Source: Toxorhynchites rutilus septentrionalis
Lineage: Eukaryota; Arthropoda; Insecta; Diptera; Culicidae
NCBI RefSeq assembly: GCF_029784135.1
Contig: NC_073746.1
Location: forward strand, 226,623,882-226,687,881
Length of the DNA stretch: 64,000 nt
Reading direction: 5' to 3'
The notes beneath the pieces were generated by a model. That model worked only from the letters and a program-made list of their open reading frames with translations, was not told the origin of the DNA and did not search any database. A program made the translations under genes and the position numbers. The first letter of the stretch is position 1, and every line of letters begins with the position of its first letter. Below, piece after piece: positions 10,811-21,896 of this stretch.

Positions 10811-11422
10811 TTAGCTCTTTGTGGTCGTTTGTCTGCTCTCAGCCACCACAGCAAGAAACCATACTTATCTTATATTTTACTCAACCAAATATCAGTTTAT
10901 GCTTTTCCTAAACGAAGCTTGATGTCTAGTGAACCTGTTCACGAATCAATACGGTGCTCCCATTAGTAATAGATAACGGTACTCAGTATCAAACAAATTG
11001 GTCACCCACACAAAACAACACACAGTGCGTTGAATGCATAAGAATGTGGGACAAAAATCATAACAGCAGAACTTAGTCATTCTAACACTTTGGTGTGATG
11101 GAGAAGATTGTTCATGAGCATCAGAACTACTGTTCACATAAATGTCTCATGTTATTTGAATAATCGCATAAGTGTCTCAGGCGACAAAATCTTCGTTCAT
11201 CTGAAGTGAAAAGTTTTGATCCTTTCGGATACGCAGAAATCATTATTTGAGTAACTACTGGTTCAAATTATGTTGATGTAGTGATGTAGTTGATGTAGAT
11301 ATATAGTTTACAAAAAAATGTTTGTTTTTCATAATCACAATGCGTCAATGCTTTTTCAAGGAAAAATAATTCCGACTAGTACGATACCCATGCTCAAATT
11401 TAATACGACCGCAAAGAGTTAA
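10811..11422. mobile_element. TTAA-target MITE (piggyBac-like ends), short copy
   Basis: Ends CTCTTTGTGGTCGT (10815) and, inverted, CTCTTTGCGGTCGT (13 of 14), flanked by TTAG (10811, presumably mutated TTAA) and TTAA (11419-11422). It aligns over most of its length with the copy at 4572-5466 but in opposite orientation. Its middle (11100-11310) differs from the long copy. No coding sequence. Confidence 0.75.
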
Positions 11423-12665
11423 TAAAGTTGTTTTGTCCACATGATATCTATGGCAACCACTTGGCGCGCTGCAGTTTGTTTATTGTGTCCTTCGCGCATA
11501 GCAGAAATAAAGTTTTTCTGTGTTGAGTGTGTTGAGGTGAACACTTTTAAAAGGTCCAAGAAAATGCAATATTCTGAAGAAAGTCTAAATTATGAATGGG
11601 TCAATATGATGACAGTAAACTCAAGCAATGATAAATGCAACATCTCCTTGAGCGTCCGAATGTTTTCAATAAAAAATGGTGATTTCTAAAGCCGGACAAA
11701 CCATGATCATTTTTTGGACAAACCATGATCATAATTTCTCTCTGAGGAAAATCGTTGAAAAACATAAAAATTTGAATAATTTCAACGCCTTATGGTAGTA
11801 TTATCAGCTAGAGGCTTGGAGCTTTTCAACAAACCAAACTCGTATCGATTATATGCGATTTTCATGAAGAAAAATCGATTTGTATTTATTAGTTGCCTAC
11901 CCTACTCATATATGCGTATTGAATCAAAACATCGAGAAAGGAATAAAACATGATTTTTACGAGGTATCTTCGATAGAATGGAAAATTACTGTTTTGTTTT
12001 TGATTATCGATATTTCATGATTAAATATGAGATTTTTTCAACTAATTTGAAGCGTGACTTGAAACAAGTTGCTTGGTTAAAAAATTGTGTCCAATAGAAT
12101 GACAATGCTGGAATGATAGAACTATTCATACACTTCTTCAATTTTGCTAGGATTGGATGAATTGAAAGCGTTGAATAATTAGTTGTGAATTATCGATAGT
12201 TATAACTGTGAAATTAAAAAATGGTTATAATTAATGAGAATATACCGAATTACCCCCCAGAAAACCAACTTGTGCCAGCATTGACGCACATAATTCATTC
12301 CTGTGCCCAACCACATTCAACGCAATCATATTTGGGCTGCATTTCGGCAATCATTTCAGCTCATACAAAATGGTCAACAAACATGATTGCTTCTGCTGCT
12401 GGGATCTGGGAGTTCTGTGCCAGTAAATGAAGTGCCTCTTTCGCCGTCTCGGCTGGGAAATCGAAAGTATTTGTCGTTTCTTAAATTCTTTTCCCCTCAC
12501 CTCCCCCCATAACCGGGCCAGGCCGATTGCCCAGAGTGGATCGGTTGACGTTCACATAAAATACGAGTGTATGCTAGGTTACTGTGTACCTGTGGCCAGG
12601 GCCATAAAGGGACACTCTGTTTCGGCTCAGAGGTAGCAAAGACCATAACTTTATATGGAGACTCA
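11423..12665. other. intron sequence, nothing firmly recognised
   Basis: Between a MITE and galactokinase exon 1. An 82-codon frame at 11441-11689 contains KKMQYSEESLN, faintly like the start of a psq/pogo HTH, but the rest does not fit. Near the donor (12520-12670) the DNA is GC-richer and lower in repeats. Confidence 0.35.
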
Positions 12666-12670
12666 CTTAC

Positions 12671-12832
12671 CATTGGCAGGACGAAGCCATCGTTGTAGTC
12701 CACGTGCTCCCCAATTAAATTGACACGGCCCGGTGCACAGGCAGCAACGTCCGGATCCGAGCCGAATGTGTTACGGAATGTTTCAATTGATGTTTTAACA
12801 ACCTCATCAAAACTAACTACTTTGGAGACCAT
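12671..12832 (-). CDS. Galk: galactokinase, coding exon 1 with start codon
   Basis: First coding exon of galactokinase, 54 codons. The galactokinase signature [16 protein letters not shown] is at residues about 35-50; this is the substrate-binding N-terminal motif of the GHMP kinase family. The ATG at 12832-12830 is chosen because it has A at -3, places the signature at the usual distance from the N-terminus, and lies just downstream of a plausible acceptor. The exon ends CTGCCAATG followed by a GTAAG donor (12670-12666). Upstream, at 12855-12860, a CAG preceded by a pyrimidine-rich tract looks like a 3' splice site, so 12833-12854 may be 5' UTR and a non-coding exon may lie further right. 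An in-frame extension upstream to 12913 would be intron sequence. The product continues at 3507, across an intron of 9163 nt. Confidence 0.93.
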
Positions 12833-12854
12833 TTTAGTGTCGTCGTCTTTATTC

Positions 12855-13670
12855 CTGCAATTACACAAAGTTTGCACAAGAAGAAGATACATGGAGGTGA
12901 GTACTGATGGCACTAGACATGGTGAGTGGTTTGTATGGAATAATTTACCAAATGGGCTTGTTCGGATATAGGTTTTTGTGGGTGGGTTGATTTAAGTGCG
13001 TTAACTCAGCTCATGCCATCGAACAACGTCGATAATTCGATAGCCAACCTAATGTGGAGCCTTTGAGAGTGTTTTAATGTTGACGCTTCCATTTGATTTT
13101 TTTTACTTTTGAAGTTGTGAGCCTTCCGAAGGATAAGTAGTTGTTTGAGACAGTGAGAAAAAAGGATTATTGGTTTACACCATATTTTATTTTATTTTCA
13201 GTAAATTTAACTCTGTCGTATTATTTACAGATAAAATGATGTAGCTGTTTTATTTCGCATATTCTTTTCTATTTTTAATATTTGGTGAAGGATGATTTTT
13301 TGGTGAGTTTTGTTTTCCATTTTAAAAATGAAACACACAAAAATTTCAAAAAAATGTAGGAAATTTTTATTTGAATTGGTGATAGCTATTTACTCTTCAA
13401 TGATGATTCCATGCAATAGCTAACCGCGACTACGCTTGAGGTGATCATTGCAAAATTTCACCGTTTTGCAACTTTTCCAAACATTCGAACTTATATCTAC
13501 CCATGAAGCGTGTAATATTGTCTTCCAAGGCCCGAAAAATAGTCCAAGAAGAGAGATTAATTGCTCTCACCAAAATTGACCCATAGATTCGCATGTTTTG
13601 TGGCAAGTAATATAGCCTTGTTTAAACCACCTATCAGTCAGATCCAATGATTGCATTTGGGGTAAAAAAG
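12855..13670. other. upstream of galactokinase; no gene recognised
   Basis: This should hold the 5' UTR intron, any non-coding first exon and the promoter of galactokinase. I see the acceptor-like CAG at 12855-12857 (complement) but no convincing TATA or initiator pair. Confidence 0.35.
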
Positions 13671-14474
13671 GTTGTATTCAGGGTTGCCACATATACAGAA
13701 TGTTCAATATTTAACAGATTTTTAGCAAAGATACAGAATTTACAGATTAAAAAAATCAGTTGCATAACTGCTAATAAACTTTGTTTTTTTTGTTAAGTCA
13801 TGCAGATATCTTGATTTATAAAAATGTTGAACCATATGGCATTTTTTTATTTGTTAGAATTAGAAATATATATCAAAGATCAACGAAATCTTGTTTATAC
13901 ATCATACAATTTAGAGGTGCAAGCAGCCCGCGAGGTTTAGGCACTTGGTTTTTCTTTTAAAATAACAACACAACTTTTTCCTTTTTGCAGGAGACACGAC
14001 TGTCCTCTTGCGTGGCTGACGATCGACTCCCTTTTATTTTCCTCTCTTATCCTCATCCTTCGCTGAGGATGTAATGTTTGGATGAGGATGTTGTTTGCTA
14101 CCTCCTGCATATATGGAATTTTTCATTAGTATGGAAAATTCCAACTATCCTATTGGAAGACCCTTGATTGGATTCTCTAGTAGGAATCTTAACCATTAGA
14201 ATTCTTATTAAAATATTGCTAATGGGACGCGTGAAAAGGGTCACTACAGAGGTTTATAAAAAAACCTTTTGAGGATTTATTTTGTTGTATTTACAAATTT
14301 AACAACCCATAGATTAAAATATAAATTCAAAATTAAAATAAACCATTCTATTAATTTTTTCCGTTACTTTTTTGATACAGATTTTTTATCCTTTTTTTTT
14401 TTGCTCAAAATACAGATATTCAGATTTTACAGACAATTTTACAGAATATTAAATGTAGGAACTCTGGCTGTAAT
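13671..14474. mobile_element. hAT-like MITE rich in TACAG motifs
   Basis: Ends CAGGGTTGCCACA (13679) and, inverted, CAGAGTTCCTACA (ending 14466), with flanking 8-mers GTTGTATT and GCTGTAAT (6 of 8 identical). CAGGG-type TIRs with 8-bp duplications are the hAT pattern. Inside, TACAGA/ACAGATT motifs recur near both ends. No transposase. Similar TACAGATT clusters at 18030-18160 and 19900-19940 are probably fragments of the same family. Confidence 0.6.
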
Positions 14475-14571
14475 CGGTGATAGATAGCGGTCTCAATTGA
14501 CAGTAACATGGCGGTCAACTTATTCTTTCTTCACGGACCAAGGATTCCGCAGACACATAAAACGCACCAAG

Positions 14572-14905
14572 TACAGTGGAACGCGAGCGGATGTTCCGCG
14601 GTGCGGATTATTCGAGATAGCGAATTCCATGGTAAATCTATAGGCCTTCCCGGAATTTGTCAATAAGTGATAGGCTCATGTACCTTTGTTTTGGTTATGG
14701 CTTTCACATTATCTGACCACTGGTGTACACGACCTTGTAAATGGATAGTTTAATGATTTCTGTATTGATAAAACGTAGTTTTCATGAAGAAATTTTTTTT
14801 TCGTGTTTGGAAATCATTTTTAGTCCTTTATTGCGTTATTCGCGATTTTCGTTATTCGCGGTAAGCTAGGCAGACTATTCCGAGGATAATCGGGGTTCTA
14901 GTGTA
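14572..14905. mobile_element. Tigger-like MITE
   Basis: TA at 14572-14573 and 14904-14905 flank a segment beginning CAGTGGAAC and ending GTTCTAGTG (inverted CACTAGAAC), followed internally by GATTATTCGAG and GAGGATAATCGGGG. This is the CAGTGGAACC-x-CGATTATCCG style of Tigger ends, diverged. Non-coding. Confidence 0.5.
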
Positions 14906-15970
14906 GTGCATTTTCCTGGTTGCATTTACAGTTCTTGTAGTGTATAAGGCTGCACATTATACCAAATGCTACAATTTTGTTAGTTGGTGTATACATTTTG
15001 AAACCCATTTTTCACGGAGCACGAATTCGCTTATTTATGACGAAAGGGCAACGGAGCATTTTTTGAATCACTAATTACGCATGTGCAGTCAGAAATGAAA
15101 GTAGGAAAAACGTACCTAGAAAATCACCCTGTAGTTAAATTCTGGCCAATATCAAGCGTACCAATATTGCTTTATGGATTTATAATGTAGCCAATGTTGA
15201 CAACATATTTTGAAGTGCAAACAATCAATATTTTTATCACTTTGAAAACTTCGTTTTTGTGCCAGAAAAAGGTCAAGTTTATTGAAAAGAGAAGTATATT
15301 AGTTATTTATCTTAATTATTTTCTATTAAACAGTGTAAGCGAGAGGCATCGTTTACTCGTCGATGTTACAAAGAGTATGCATCATCAGTTAGCATGTGCA
15401 AAAATTGGTCAAAACGATTCAGAACCAATGTTTTTTATTCGGATGGAAACCGTCCAAAAAAAAATCAAGACACTAAATTGTAATGAAGGGGAAACGACCG
15501 GAATGGGAGAATAAACAGGACATGGCAAATTTATAGCATAATAACCCCAGACCACATGATCATAAATCTGTTAGGAATTATCTAGAAAGAGTGAACTGTA
15601 AAGTCTATCTCGCCTGCCATATTCCTTAGACATTGCTCATTCAGATTGCTATTTGTTCCGGTCCATGAAGTAGGCTCTTCCTGAACAGCAGTTCCGATCT
15701 TATATCAAATCAAAAATTAGTTCGATAACTGGATCGCTTCAAAACCACTATACTTCGTGGAATCCGTGTATTTCTTGAAGATTGGCAAAGCTTCCGGCTT
15801 CCGATGGAGAATACATATAATAAAGTAGCAATAACTTTTAGGTTTCAAACGAATACCTTATTCAACAAAAAACAATCTGTCAAGTCATTCTTGTAACCCT
15901 TACATTACTAGTATTCTTTCAGTTTATCTTATGAAATTAATAAATTCAGTGATTATAATGATGGACGCAA
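14906..15970. other. no feature recognised
   Basis: AT-rich, with a 106-codon frame at 15194-15514 without recognisable motif. Nothing else seen. Confidence 0.3.
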
Positions 15971-16145
15971 ACCTATTCCACCGTGGAGGCGATCTGGCGT
16001 AGTGGTAACATCCATGCCTCTCACGCTAAAGGTCACGAGTTGAATTCTCACTCCCGACATTCTTCCAAAAATGGAAGTAAAAAGTGACGAACCAGCCAAA
16101 TGAGTTGAAAATCACTATAATACAGATAAAAAAAAACCTATTCCA
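15971..16145 (+). mobile_element. short tRNA-derived SINE (family B), poly(A) tail
   Basis: A box TGGCGTAGTGG at 15994 and a degenerate B box GAGTTGAATTC at 16038 form a pol III internal promoter about 35 bp apart. The element ends in an A tract (16127-16136). A direct repeat ACCTATTCCA flanks it at 15971-15980 and 16136-16145 (AAACCTATTCCA if tail As are counted). About 155 bp long. The tRNA-like 5' part, A tail and target duplication support recent LINE-driven insertion. Confidence 0.8.
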
Positions 16146-16339
16146 ACCCCATTTGAAATCAAAGTGTTCAATATTGAAAGTTTTTCAAACTTTTCGGTGT
16201 TCTACGTGAAAGTAGGTAATTAGTAGACCATTCTGTAATTTCAGTATCGTTGATTTATTTAGAATTAGAAAAATAAACGCTGACATTCGTTCCTAAATCG
16301 GTACCATCAAGGTATGACATAAAAAAATCCACTTCATGA

Positions 16340-16630
16340 TGTATTTAAAAAAAATATAAAAAACAAACATAAACAAATAATAAGTTTGGCTTTGGCCTTG
16401 ATAACCAACTGATAATGCTTCGGCATACTCTCCACGAGGTTCCGGAGGTGTTGGAGGACCAGCTCGTCTTCGTCTTCAACGTAGCAAAATTGTTTTGCTT
16501 GTTCGAACGTCAGTTTTGCCCACCTTGTTGTCCAAAATCGCCCATAAATTCTCAATAGGATTCAAGTCGGGGCTTCGGAGTGGCCACACCATTGGTTTGA
16601 ACCGGGTCGAATTTTTTAATGAGCATGTAA
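16340..16630 (-). pseudogene. Tc1-like transposase C-terminal remnant
   Basis: Reading on the minus strand: SPDLNPIENLWAILDN by joining nearby frames, then a basic tail and QHLRNLVESMPK, the usual C-terminus of Tc1-family transposases (third catalytic block followed by the L-x-x-L-V-x-S-M-P motif). At least two frame changes occur. The N-terminal DNA-binding part lies at 17340-17590 on the same strand, separated by a MITE with a SINE inside it; the middle catalytic part is lost. Confidence 0.75.
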
Positions 16631-16640
16631 AAATGAATTC

Positions 16641-17073
16641 TCTAAAGCGTTACATGGTCGTTTTTTGATATTGCAATTTTTCATGACAAATAACCAAAAT
16701 GGCCAAAAAAATTTTCATGACAAATAACCAAAATTCAGTGCACCCGTGGCCGAGTGGTTAGCGTCTCACATTATCATGCCGGGTGTTCGGGTTAGATTCC
16801 CGTTCTGGCCGGAGGATTTTTCGTCAGAGAAATTTCCTTCGGCTTGCACTGTGGTCACGCGTATTCTAGAGCTTGCCCCTCGGAATACAATGAAGGCGTG
16901 TTATTTGGCTTAAGAAATCTCAACTAAGTATTAATAAATGACGCTAGTTAATGCATTCGTTGAGACGGCAAAAGTTCCACAGAGAACGTTAACGCCATTC
17001 AAGAAGAAGAACCAAAATGGCCGCCATTTTGGCATTTTTTAGAATTTTCAAAAACCCATATGTAACGCTTTAG
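16641..17073. mobile_element. MITE carrying a SINE
   Basis: Ends CTAAAGCGTTACATG (near 16640) and, inverted, CTAAAGCGTTACATATG (ending near 17073). Removing the SINE at 16735-17009 and one duplicate leaves about 150 bp, with mirrored AAAATGGCC/GGCCATTTT near the centre. It interrupts a Tc1-like remnant. Confidence 0.55.
16726..17018 (+). mobile_element. tRNA-derived SINE (family A), copy 1
   Basis: SINE 16735-17009, 275 bp. A box GTGGCCGAGTGG at 16746 and B box GGGTTAGATTCCC at 16789 give a tRNA-like head; the tail ends in GAAGAAGAA. The direct repeat AACCAAAAT at 16726-16734 and 17010-17018 is the target duplication. The body shares GTCAGAGAAATTTCC, CACGCGTATTCTAGAGCTTG and TTGAGACGGC with copies at 29660 and 48827. 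Single T-to-A change within the B box compared with copy 2. Confidence 0.9.
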
Positions 17074-17339
17074 GTATTGTCCTAATGTTTCAAAACATTC
17101 ACTGAAATTCGTTCTGTGACAACCTGTTGCTTCAGAACCGATACCACCAGCAAGGTACTGATTTTCAGACAGCATCTTCGCATCCAGCTGCCAACAGCGT
17201 AATAATCATGATTTGTGCACTCAAAAAATGGAAAACACATTTTCAAATATATCTTAAACAATAACCAAAAACCCGAATACTTCACTTTATTCCTAACTTC
17301 CGCGATTTCATTATTTTTCAACCTTCCAGACCGGGGTTC

Positions 17340-17590
17340 CCCCTTAATCGCCCGAATGGTCGTTCATGTTTTTTTTCCTTCCCGGATGATTAGCGTGTCC
17401 GTTATTGCATCAGTCTTACGTTTCTGTCCTTTTCCCGGACGATCGGCCATGCCGAGCATCTGATTCTTCAGAATGACCAGGTGGACCGCACCACAGTTTA
17501 CCCTAACTTCTCAGTAATGTTTCGTTGAGACTCCTTACGCTGGAAGTCACGCACAATCAAATTTTGGACCTGTGTTGAAATTTACTTTCC
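17340..17590 (-). pseudogene. Tc1-like transposase N-terminal remnant
   Basis: On the minus strand the frame reads MGGK, a stop, then QVQNLIVRDFQRKESQRNIT, then downstream GRSSGKGQKRKTD. This corresponds to the paired-domain-like HTH and the GRPR-type linker of Tc1 transposases. With the C-terminal relic at 16340-16630 it forms one ancient element. The DD catalytic core between them is not recognisable. Confidence 0.7.
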
Positions 17591-20229
17591 ACCCATTTCC
17601 CGGAAGCTTCCTCAGCGTCAAAAACACATCACTACGCACGAAAAATTGACTAAACAGCTACCAAAATTATATTTGTGTTAGATGTAAAAAGCCAGCTGTT
17701 GAAACCGATGGATGCATCGATGAAGGAACATGATAAAATGAATCGCAAGAATCAGCTTGATTTTTGTTTCTATCATTTCGTTAGTTGTTCACGCATGATG
17801 GATCATGGATGTGGTTTTGGGTGATTTCTCGCTGATTTAGTTAATTTATCATATCCGTTATTTGAAATAAACGCCGAATAAACCAAACCAAAAAATACAG
17901 GTATTTTTTCGAATATATTTATACGGCTGGGGGTTGAAACATATGAAATAATCCATTATTCGCGACGCAATGAATCACGAAGTATATCGAATAATATTCT
18001 CTCCGAACACTCGTGCGAAAATATTAGAAATGTTTTAGAGTTTGCTTCTTGAAATATAAAAATAAAAGTACAGATTATTTAGATGTTTTTGGTACAGATT
18101 CTGCACGGTACAGATTACAGATTTTCGTCGAAAAGTACAGATTAGTACAGATTTTTTCCGCGTGTGAACATTCTTACTTTTTATGGCTCAGTGTTATTAC
18201 TTGAAATAATTGAAGATGCATCCTTTGGAATGAATGAAAACCAAAAAATACGTATATATGAAGCTTTATGTGAAGTACAGATTTGAGCTCTGCACTCTCT
18301 TCCAGCGTTGTAGTATAAGCGTTGCCTGGGTTCTACGATGGGAATCCACAAGACCTGGAAAAGGAATCCACAAGACCGGAAGAAGGAAGTCACGGTTTCA
18401 GAAAACGAATATGTACAGGAATGGTAAACAAAAATGACTAAAAAAATCGAGGGGTTGTATCCGAGACACGATCGCTTAGGACGTAGGACTACGCAATCTT
18501 TTTTTCCTAATTTGTTGGTTTATAATTTCGGATATTATTTGCGAATACTTCCAAAAATTCATAAATAACTCTTTAGTAACAAGTTCCGGGGAACCTGAGA
18601 AGGTTGAATGGCTTGCGTTGTAGAATCATTTCAAGAAGCAACGATTCGTTCTTGCCTTTGCGATAACAACACACATTGGCCATATGTCGCAATTTGTTTC
18701 TTTATATCAATGCACGCATTGCACTGAGTATTTAGCGAGGGGCATCTTCAGTGCATCACCATTCAACAAGCATCAAACACGGGTCTAACAGATGCACACA
18801 GTTACAGCGATAAAAATGAAACTTCGAAACACACTTCATGTGAAATGTTCGCAGAATAAAGAGCGCTACACATACAACGTACCATCGCCGCAAAGTTAAC
18901 GTATACGAATGAAATGTCAAATATTCTCCCATGGAAATCGTATAGTCGCATTCACATACACCGGCAACGACAACTTCGACGTCGGCAAAATCAGTTCAAG
19001 AGAATAGTTGACGGGACGGTAACGGGACGTTGTATGTGTAGCGCACTTAAGCGACCTTTGTCGTTCCGGGCACAGAAAGATTCTGAAAATTTTCCTCAGA
19101 GAAGATGCTTACATACTATGCAAGGGTGGAGTTTACTCCGCAAATATTCTCTTTTCGCTATCCCCCTTCATTGTTCCTATTCTAGCGGCTGCATAAGTTG
19201 CCCGTTATTGACAGCTCTGTTCGGGAAAGCACACAAATGGACAGAACAAACGTATGGGGAAATGGGAATGCTTCCAATTTTAATCACTTTAAACAATATA
19301 CAGACTATGGGATTGTAATGTATAGCATATCAAACAAATCTTAGAAAACTTCCGATTCGATTGATACGCGAATGGTTCAAATCTGTTCACAGCAAAAATA
19401 GTTATTAGCGTTAACTTTATTTCATAAAAACGTGACCTGTTTTCTGATTTGGCACCCTTAATGTAAGACGTAGTCCTACGTAAAAAAATGACGATTCGCT
19501 CGCATTTTCGGCGCTTCGATGTCTTGTTTCCAAATGTTCTCACTATGCCTCACTCATCGGTAACCGTCGAGTGATTGTTTTTCTGAATCAACAAGAATAA
19601 GCTTCGAAATCTACTCATCAACGACAAGATGAACGAAATTTTAAGATCAAAACATTTGTATAAAAATCGTGGCGGCACCTCGAAAATTTTACTGAGTTTA
19701 TGCGATTCCAAATTTAGAAGACAATGTACATGCATCATCGAACACATTAGTGATTCGATAAATATACATTTACAGTAAACATAGTATTCGTAGTAAGAAA
19801 ACATAAATATAAAGTATGTAAGTAAATATAATATTTTGTGGCAAATAAATGAGTATCTTCTAATAAAACAGTTTTTTCTCTACAACCAATATTTTCGATG
19901 GTACAGATTTTTGGTAGAAAAAGTACAGATGAAATAGATCTTTACCTCACTGAGTTCAACACGTGATGAACCACATTATGTGGGAGCCTCCCATCAAATG
20001 GGTATCTTCCGGGAGTTTAAACTTCTTTTCCCAAAAAACTCTTGTAGCCAATTTTTATCACGAATACATTTATTTGTGAACCATTTATATATGGACATTC
20101 ATTGTTTACATTAGCTTCACGTTCATCAATACAATTTCGAATTTAACTAAGAATCGTTGAAAAAAAACTTGCGCTACTTGCAACTGCGATTTTTCGTTAT
20201 TTTCTTATCATCATCTATCATGCTGCCGC
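17591..20229. other. unassigned DNA with TACAGATT clusters
   Basis: No gene recognised. Positions 18030-18160 hold six TACAGATT motifs and 19900-19940 two more, probably hAT-like MITE fragments as at 13679. A 134-codon frame (18914-19318) and other short frames show no motif. A 19-bp phrase GGAATCCACAAGACC is nearly duplicated at 18340-18376. Confidence 0.35.
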
Positions 20230-20393
20230 TTAGGCGTCGTGCACAAATTACGTAACGCTAAAAATCCGAATTTTGGGCCCCCTTCTCCCCTCCCACGTAA
20301 CGCAATTTTCTATCTCTAATACACAGTGAGCAACGCAACCTCGACCAACCTCCCTCCCCTTCTCGCGTTACGTAATCTGTGCACGACGCCTTA
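20230..20393. mobile_element. MITE with 26-bp TIRs and TTA duplication
   Basis: Ends GGCGTCGTGCACAAATTACG (20233) and, inverted, GGCGTCGTGCACAGATTACG (ending 20390), continuing TAACGC in both. TTA flanks at 20230-20232 and 20391-20393 suggest a PIF/Harbinger-type 3-bp duplication. 158 bp, non-coding. Confidence 0.75.
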
Positions 20394-20464
20394 AGTGGCC
20401 CATAGACGTTCAATATTATTGATCAAAATATTGTGCCAAAATATTGAACGTCTATGGGCCACTA
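20392..20464. mobile_element. palindromic mini-MITE, copy 1
   Basis: A 69-bp segment with perfect inverted arms GTGGCCCATAGACGTTCAAT (continuing ATT) around a short A/T loop, flanked by TA at 20392-20393 and 20463-20464. The left TA lies inside the TTA duplication of the previous MITE, so this one appears to have landed on its edge. A longer relative is at 34732-34858. Confidence 0.75.
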
Positions 20465-20770
20465 TATTGAAATACATCCAATTTCGAAATTTATGTTCGC
20501 GATTGAGTGTTCGCGTTTACAGAATCACATCCCTTACCGCAGTTAATCCTTTCCCACTCACCATTGATCGAACAATTACCGGACATCACTAGTTCCACAT
20601 CATTGCAAACGAATTCGACGGAAAACGTCGCGAGCAAAAATATCGTTGCATCATAACACAGCCTTAATTGTAATTCAAATTGAAACTTGATAATTGTGGG
20701 AATGTGTGTTGTAAACGATCAGGTGTGATCCACACCGCATGATGGGATTATAACAAGTGTTATCGTAAGG

Positions 20771-20838
20771 TATAAACCCACGTATCGCGTGGATGATATC
20801 AGTGGTTAGTAAGAGACACTGACCTGCTAACAATAATG
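20771..20838 (+). promoter_or_regulatory. candidate core promoter: TATA box and initiator
   Basis: TATAAA at 20771-20776 and TCAGT at 20799-20803, with the A at 20801 exactly 30 bp from the TATA start, the canonical arthropod TATA/Inr spacing. An ATG at 20836 opens a 13-codon frame (MSDKTNDANTVLD) ending at 20877. No downstream gene is recognised, so this may be a promoter with a non-coding or short-uORF first exon, or chance. The surrounding 20.6-21.8 kb is comparatively free of repeats. Confidence 0.3.
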
Positions 20839-21890
20839 AGCGATAAGACGAACGATGCGAACACTGTTCTGGATTGAGGGGTTCCAGTAAAACAAATAGA
20901 AAGAATGTTTACTTACGGAATAAACTCCATGATGGCGGGAAACGGTATAGTTGCGAGGAATTTTACTGAAAAATAAGCTCTATATACTTTTGCTCGCACA
21001 GAAAACTCTTTTCGACAACGTTCTTTTCCCGTTAATGTTATTGGTAAATTCCCTTCCCAAAAAAGCTGCTAATTAAAAACTCCAAATTAATTCCAAACAA
21101 TCTGCCGCGCTTCAGTTGAACTCATCTTCTCGCCCACGCCGACAATAAATTTGTATACCACTGATATGAAGCAACACTGTCAGAAAAATTAATTACTGCT
21201 ACGCATCGAATAAATGTATATTGCGCGAGAATCGGTTTCCCTTCGGAAGAAGTGGCTTCAAACGGTGGTTTTTGTACATCCAACTCGCGCTTCGCGCTTT
21301 TATTTTATTTTTTCTCTTTCGCCCCCAAATAGCACGACAAATAAGGCCGGACGAAAAACTGAACGAATGCAAATATCCCACTGGACAATAACACGTCTGC
21401 TGGCGCACTGGCGAAAAACGGTACACACACAGCAAAGGCCGGCAAGGCGCAGAGGATCGTCACGACTTCTGGCTTTAGTTTTATCAGACGGGTCCGATGC
21501 TTTCACACAATGTTGGTCACTAATGCTGCTGCTACTACTACTGCTGATAGTGATGGACACGAAATTCGTCTTATGCACATTCTCGCCACTGCAGCCAGGG
21601 TTGATCTATGGAATAGTAGTGACCAAGCCCATGTCAGTTATCAGCCCCCCTCAATTATCAGCACTGGTCGCACCGAAGTAGCACCGACCATTACCCAAAA
21701 CAGTTCAGTTCAACGCGATGATAACGAGAACGAAAGTGGTCGTTAAACAGCACGGGAATAATGGTAATAAAATAAGCATTATTTTACGTCGTAGCACACA
21801 ACAGCTTAGGAAAATGGCCGTTGATGGGTAGATTTCCAAAATAAATAATAATAAGTTCAGAGTTCAATTTACAGAGGGATCATTTAGTAA
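20839..21890. other. low-repeat DNA, no gene recognised
   Basis: GC-richer than average. Overlapping frames on both strands (155 codons at 21214-21681 plus; 92 codons at 21300-21578 minus) show only low-complexity Leu or Ser runs from a CTG/ACT-rich stretch at 21520-21555. Neither is supported as a gene. Confidence 0.35.
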
Positions 21891-21896
21891 GAAAAC

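Larger units (their letters stand above)
3508..12670 (-). other. galactokinase intron 1, filled with mobile DNA
   Basis: Bounded by a GTAAG donor (12670) and an AG acceptor (3508) on the minus strand, this 9163-nt intron holds most elements annotated between 3.6 and 11.5 kb: a Tigger-like MITE, TTAA-target MITEs in opposite orientations, 17-bp-repeat foldback-like elements and an RTE retrotransposon on the opposite strand to the gene. The flanking reading frame is intact across the junction. The assignment depends on the two exons belonging to one gene, which their in-phase join supports. Confidence 0.8.

Noticed and set aside
4572..11422. A single 6.9-kb piggyBac-like transposon bounded by the outer TTAA sites
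   Set aside because: Each arm has its own second TIR and TTAA/TTAG (5463 and 10811). They are two separate MITEs with unrelated elements between.
12833..12913. Upstream extension of galactokinase (start at 12913)
   Set aside because: The extension crosses a pyrimidine-rich CAG acceptor and adds residues not expected in the family. The ATG at 12832 is preferred.
15990..16050. Functional tRNA gene
   Set aside because: A and B boxes are degenerate, no cloverleaf closes, and an A tail plus flanking duplication show a SINE.
21214..21681. 155-codon frame with Leu run
   Set aside because: The Leu run comes from a CTG/CTACTA tract that is also open on the other strand as a Ser run. No start context or domain.
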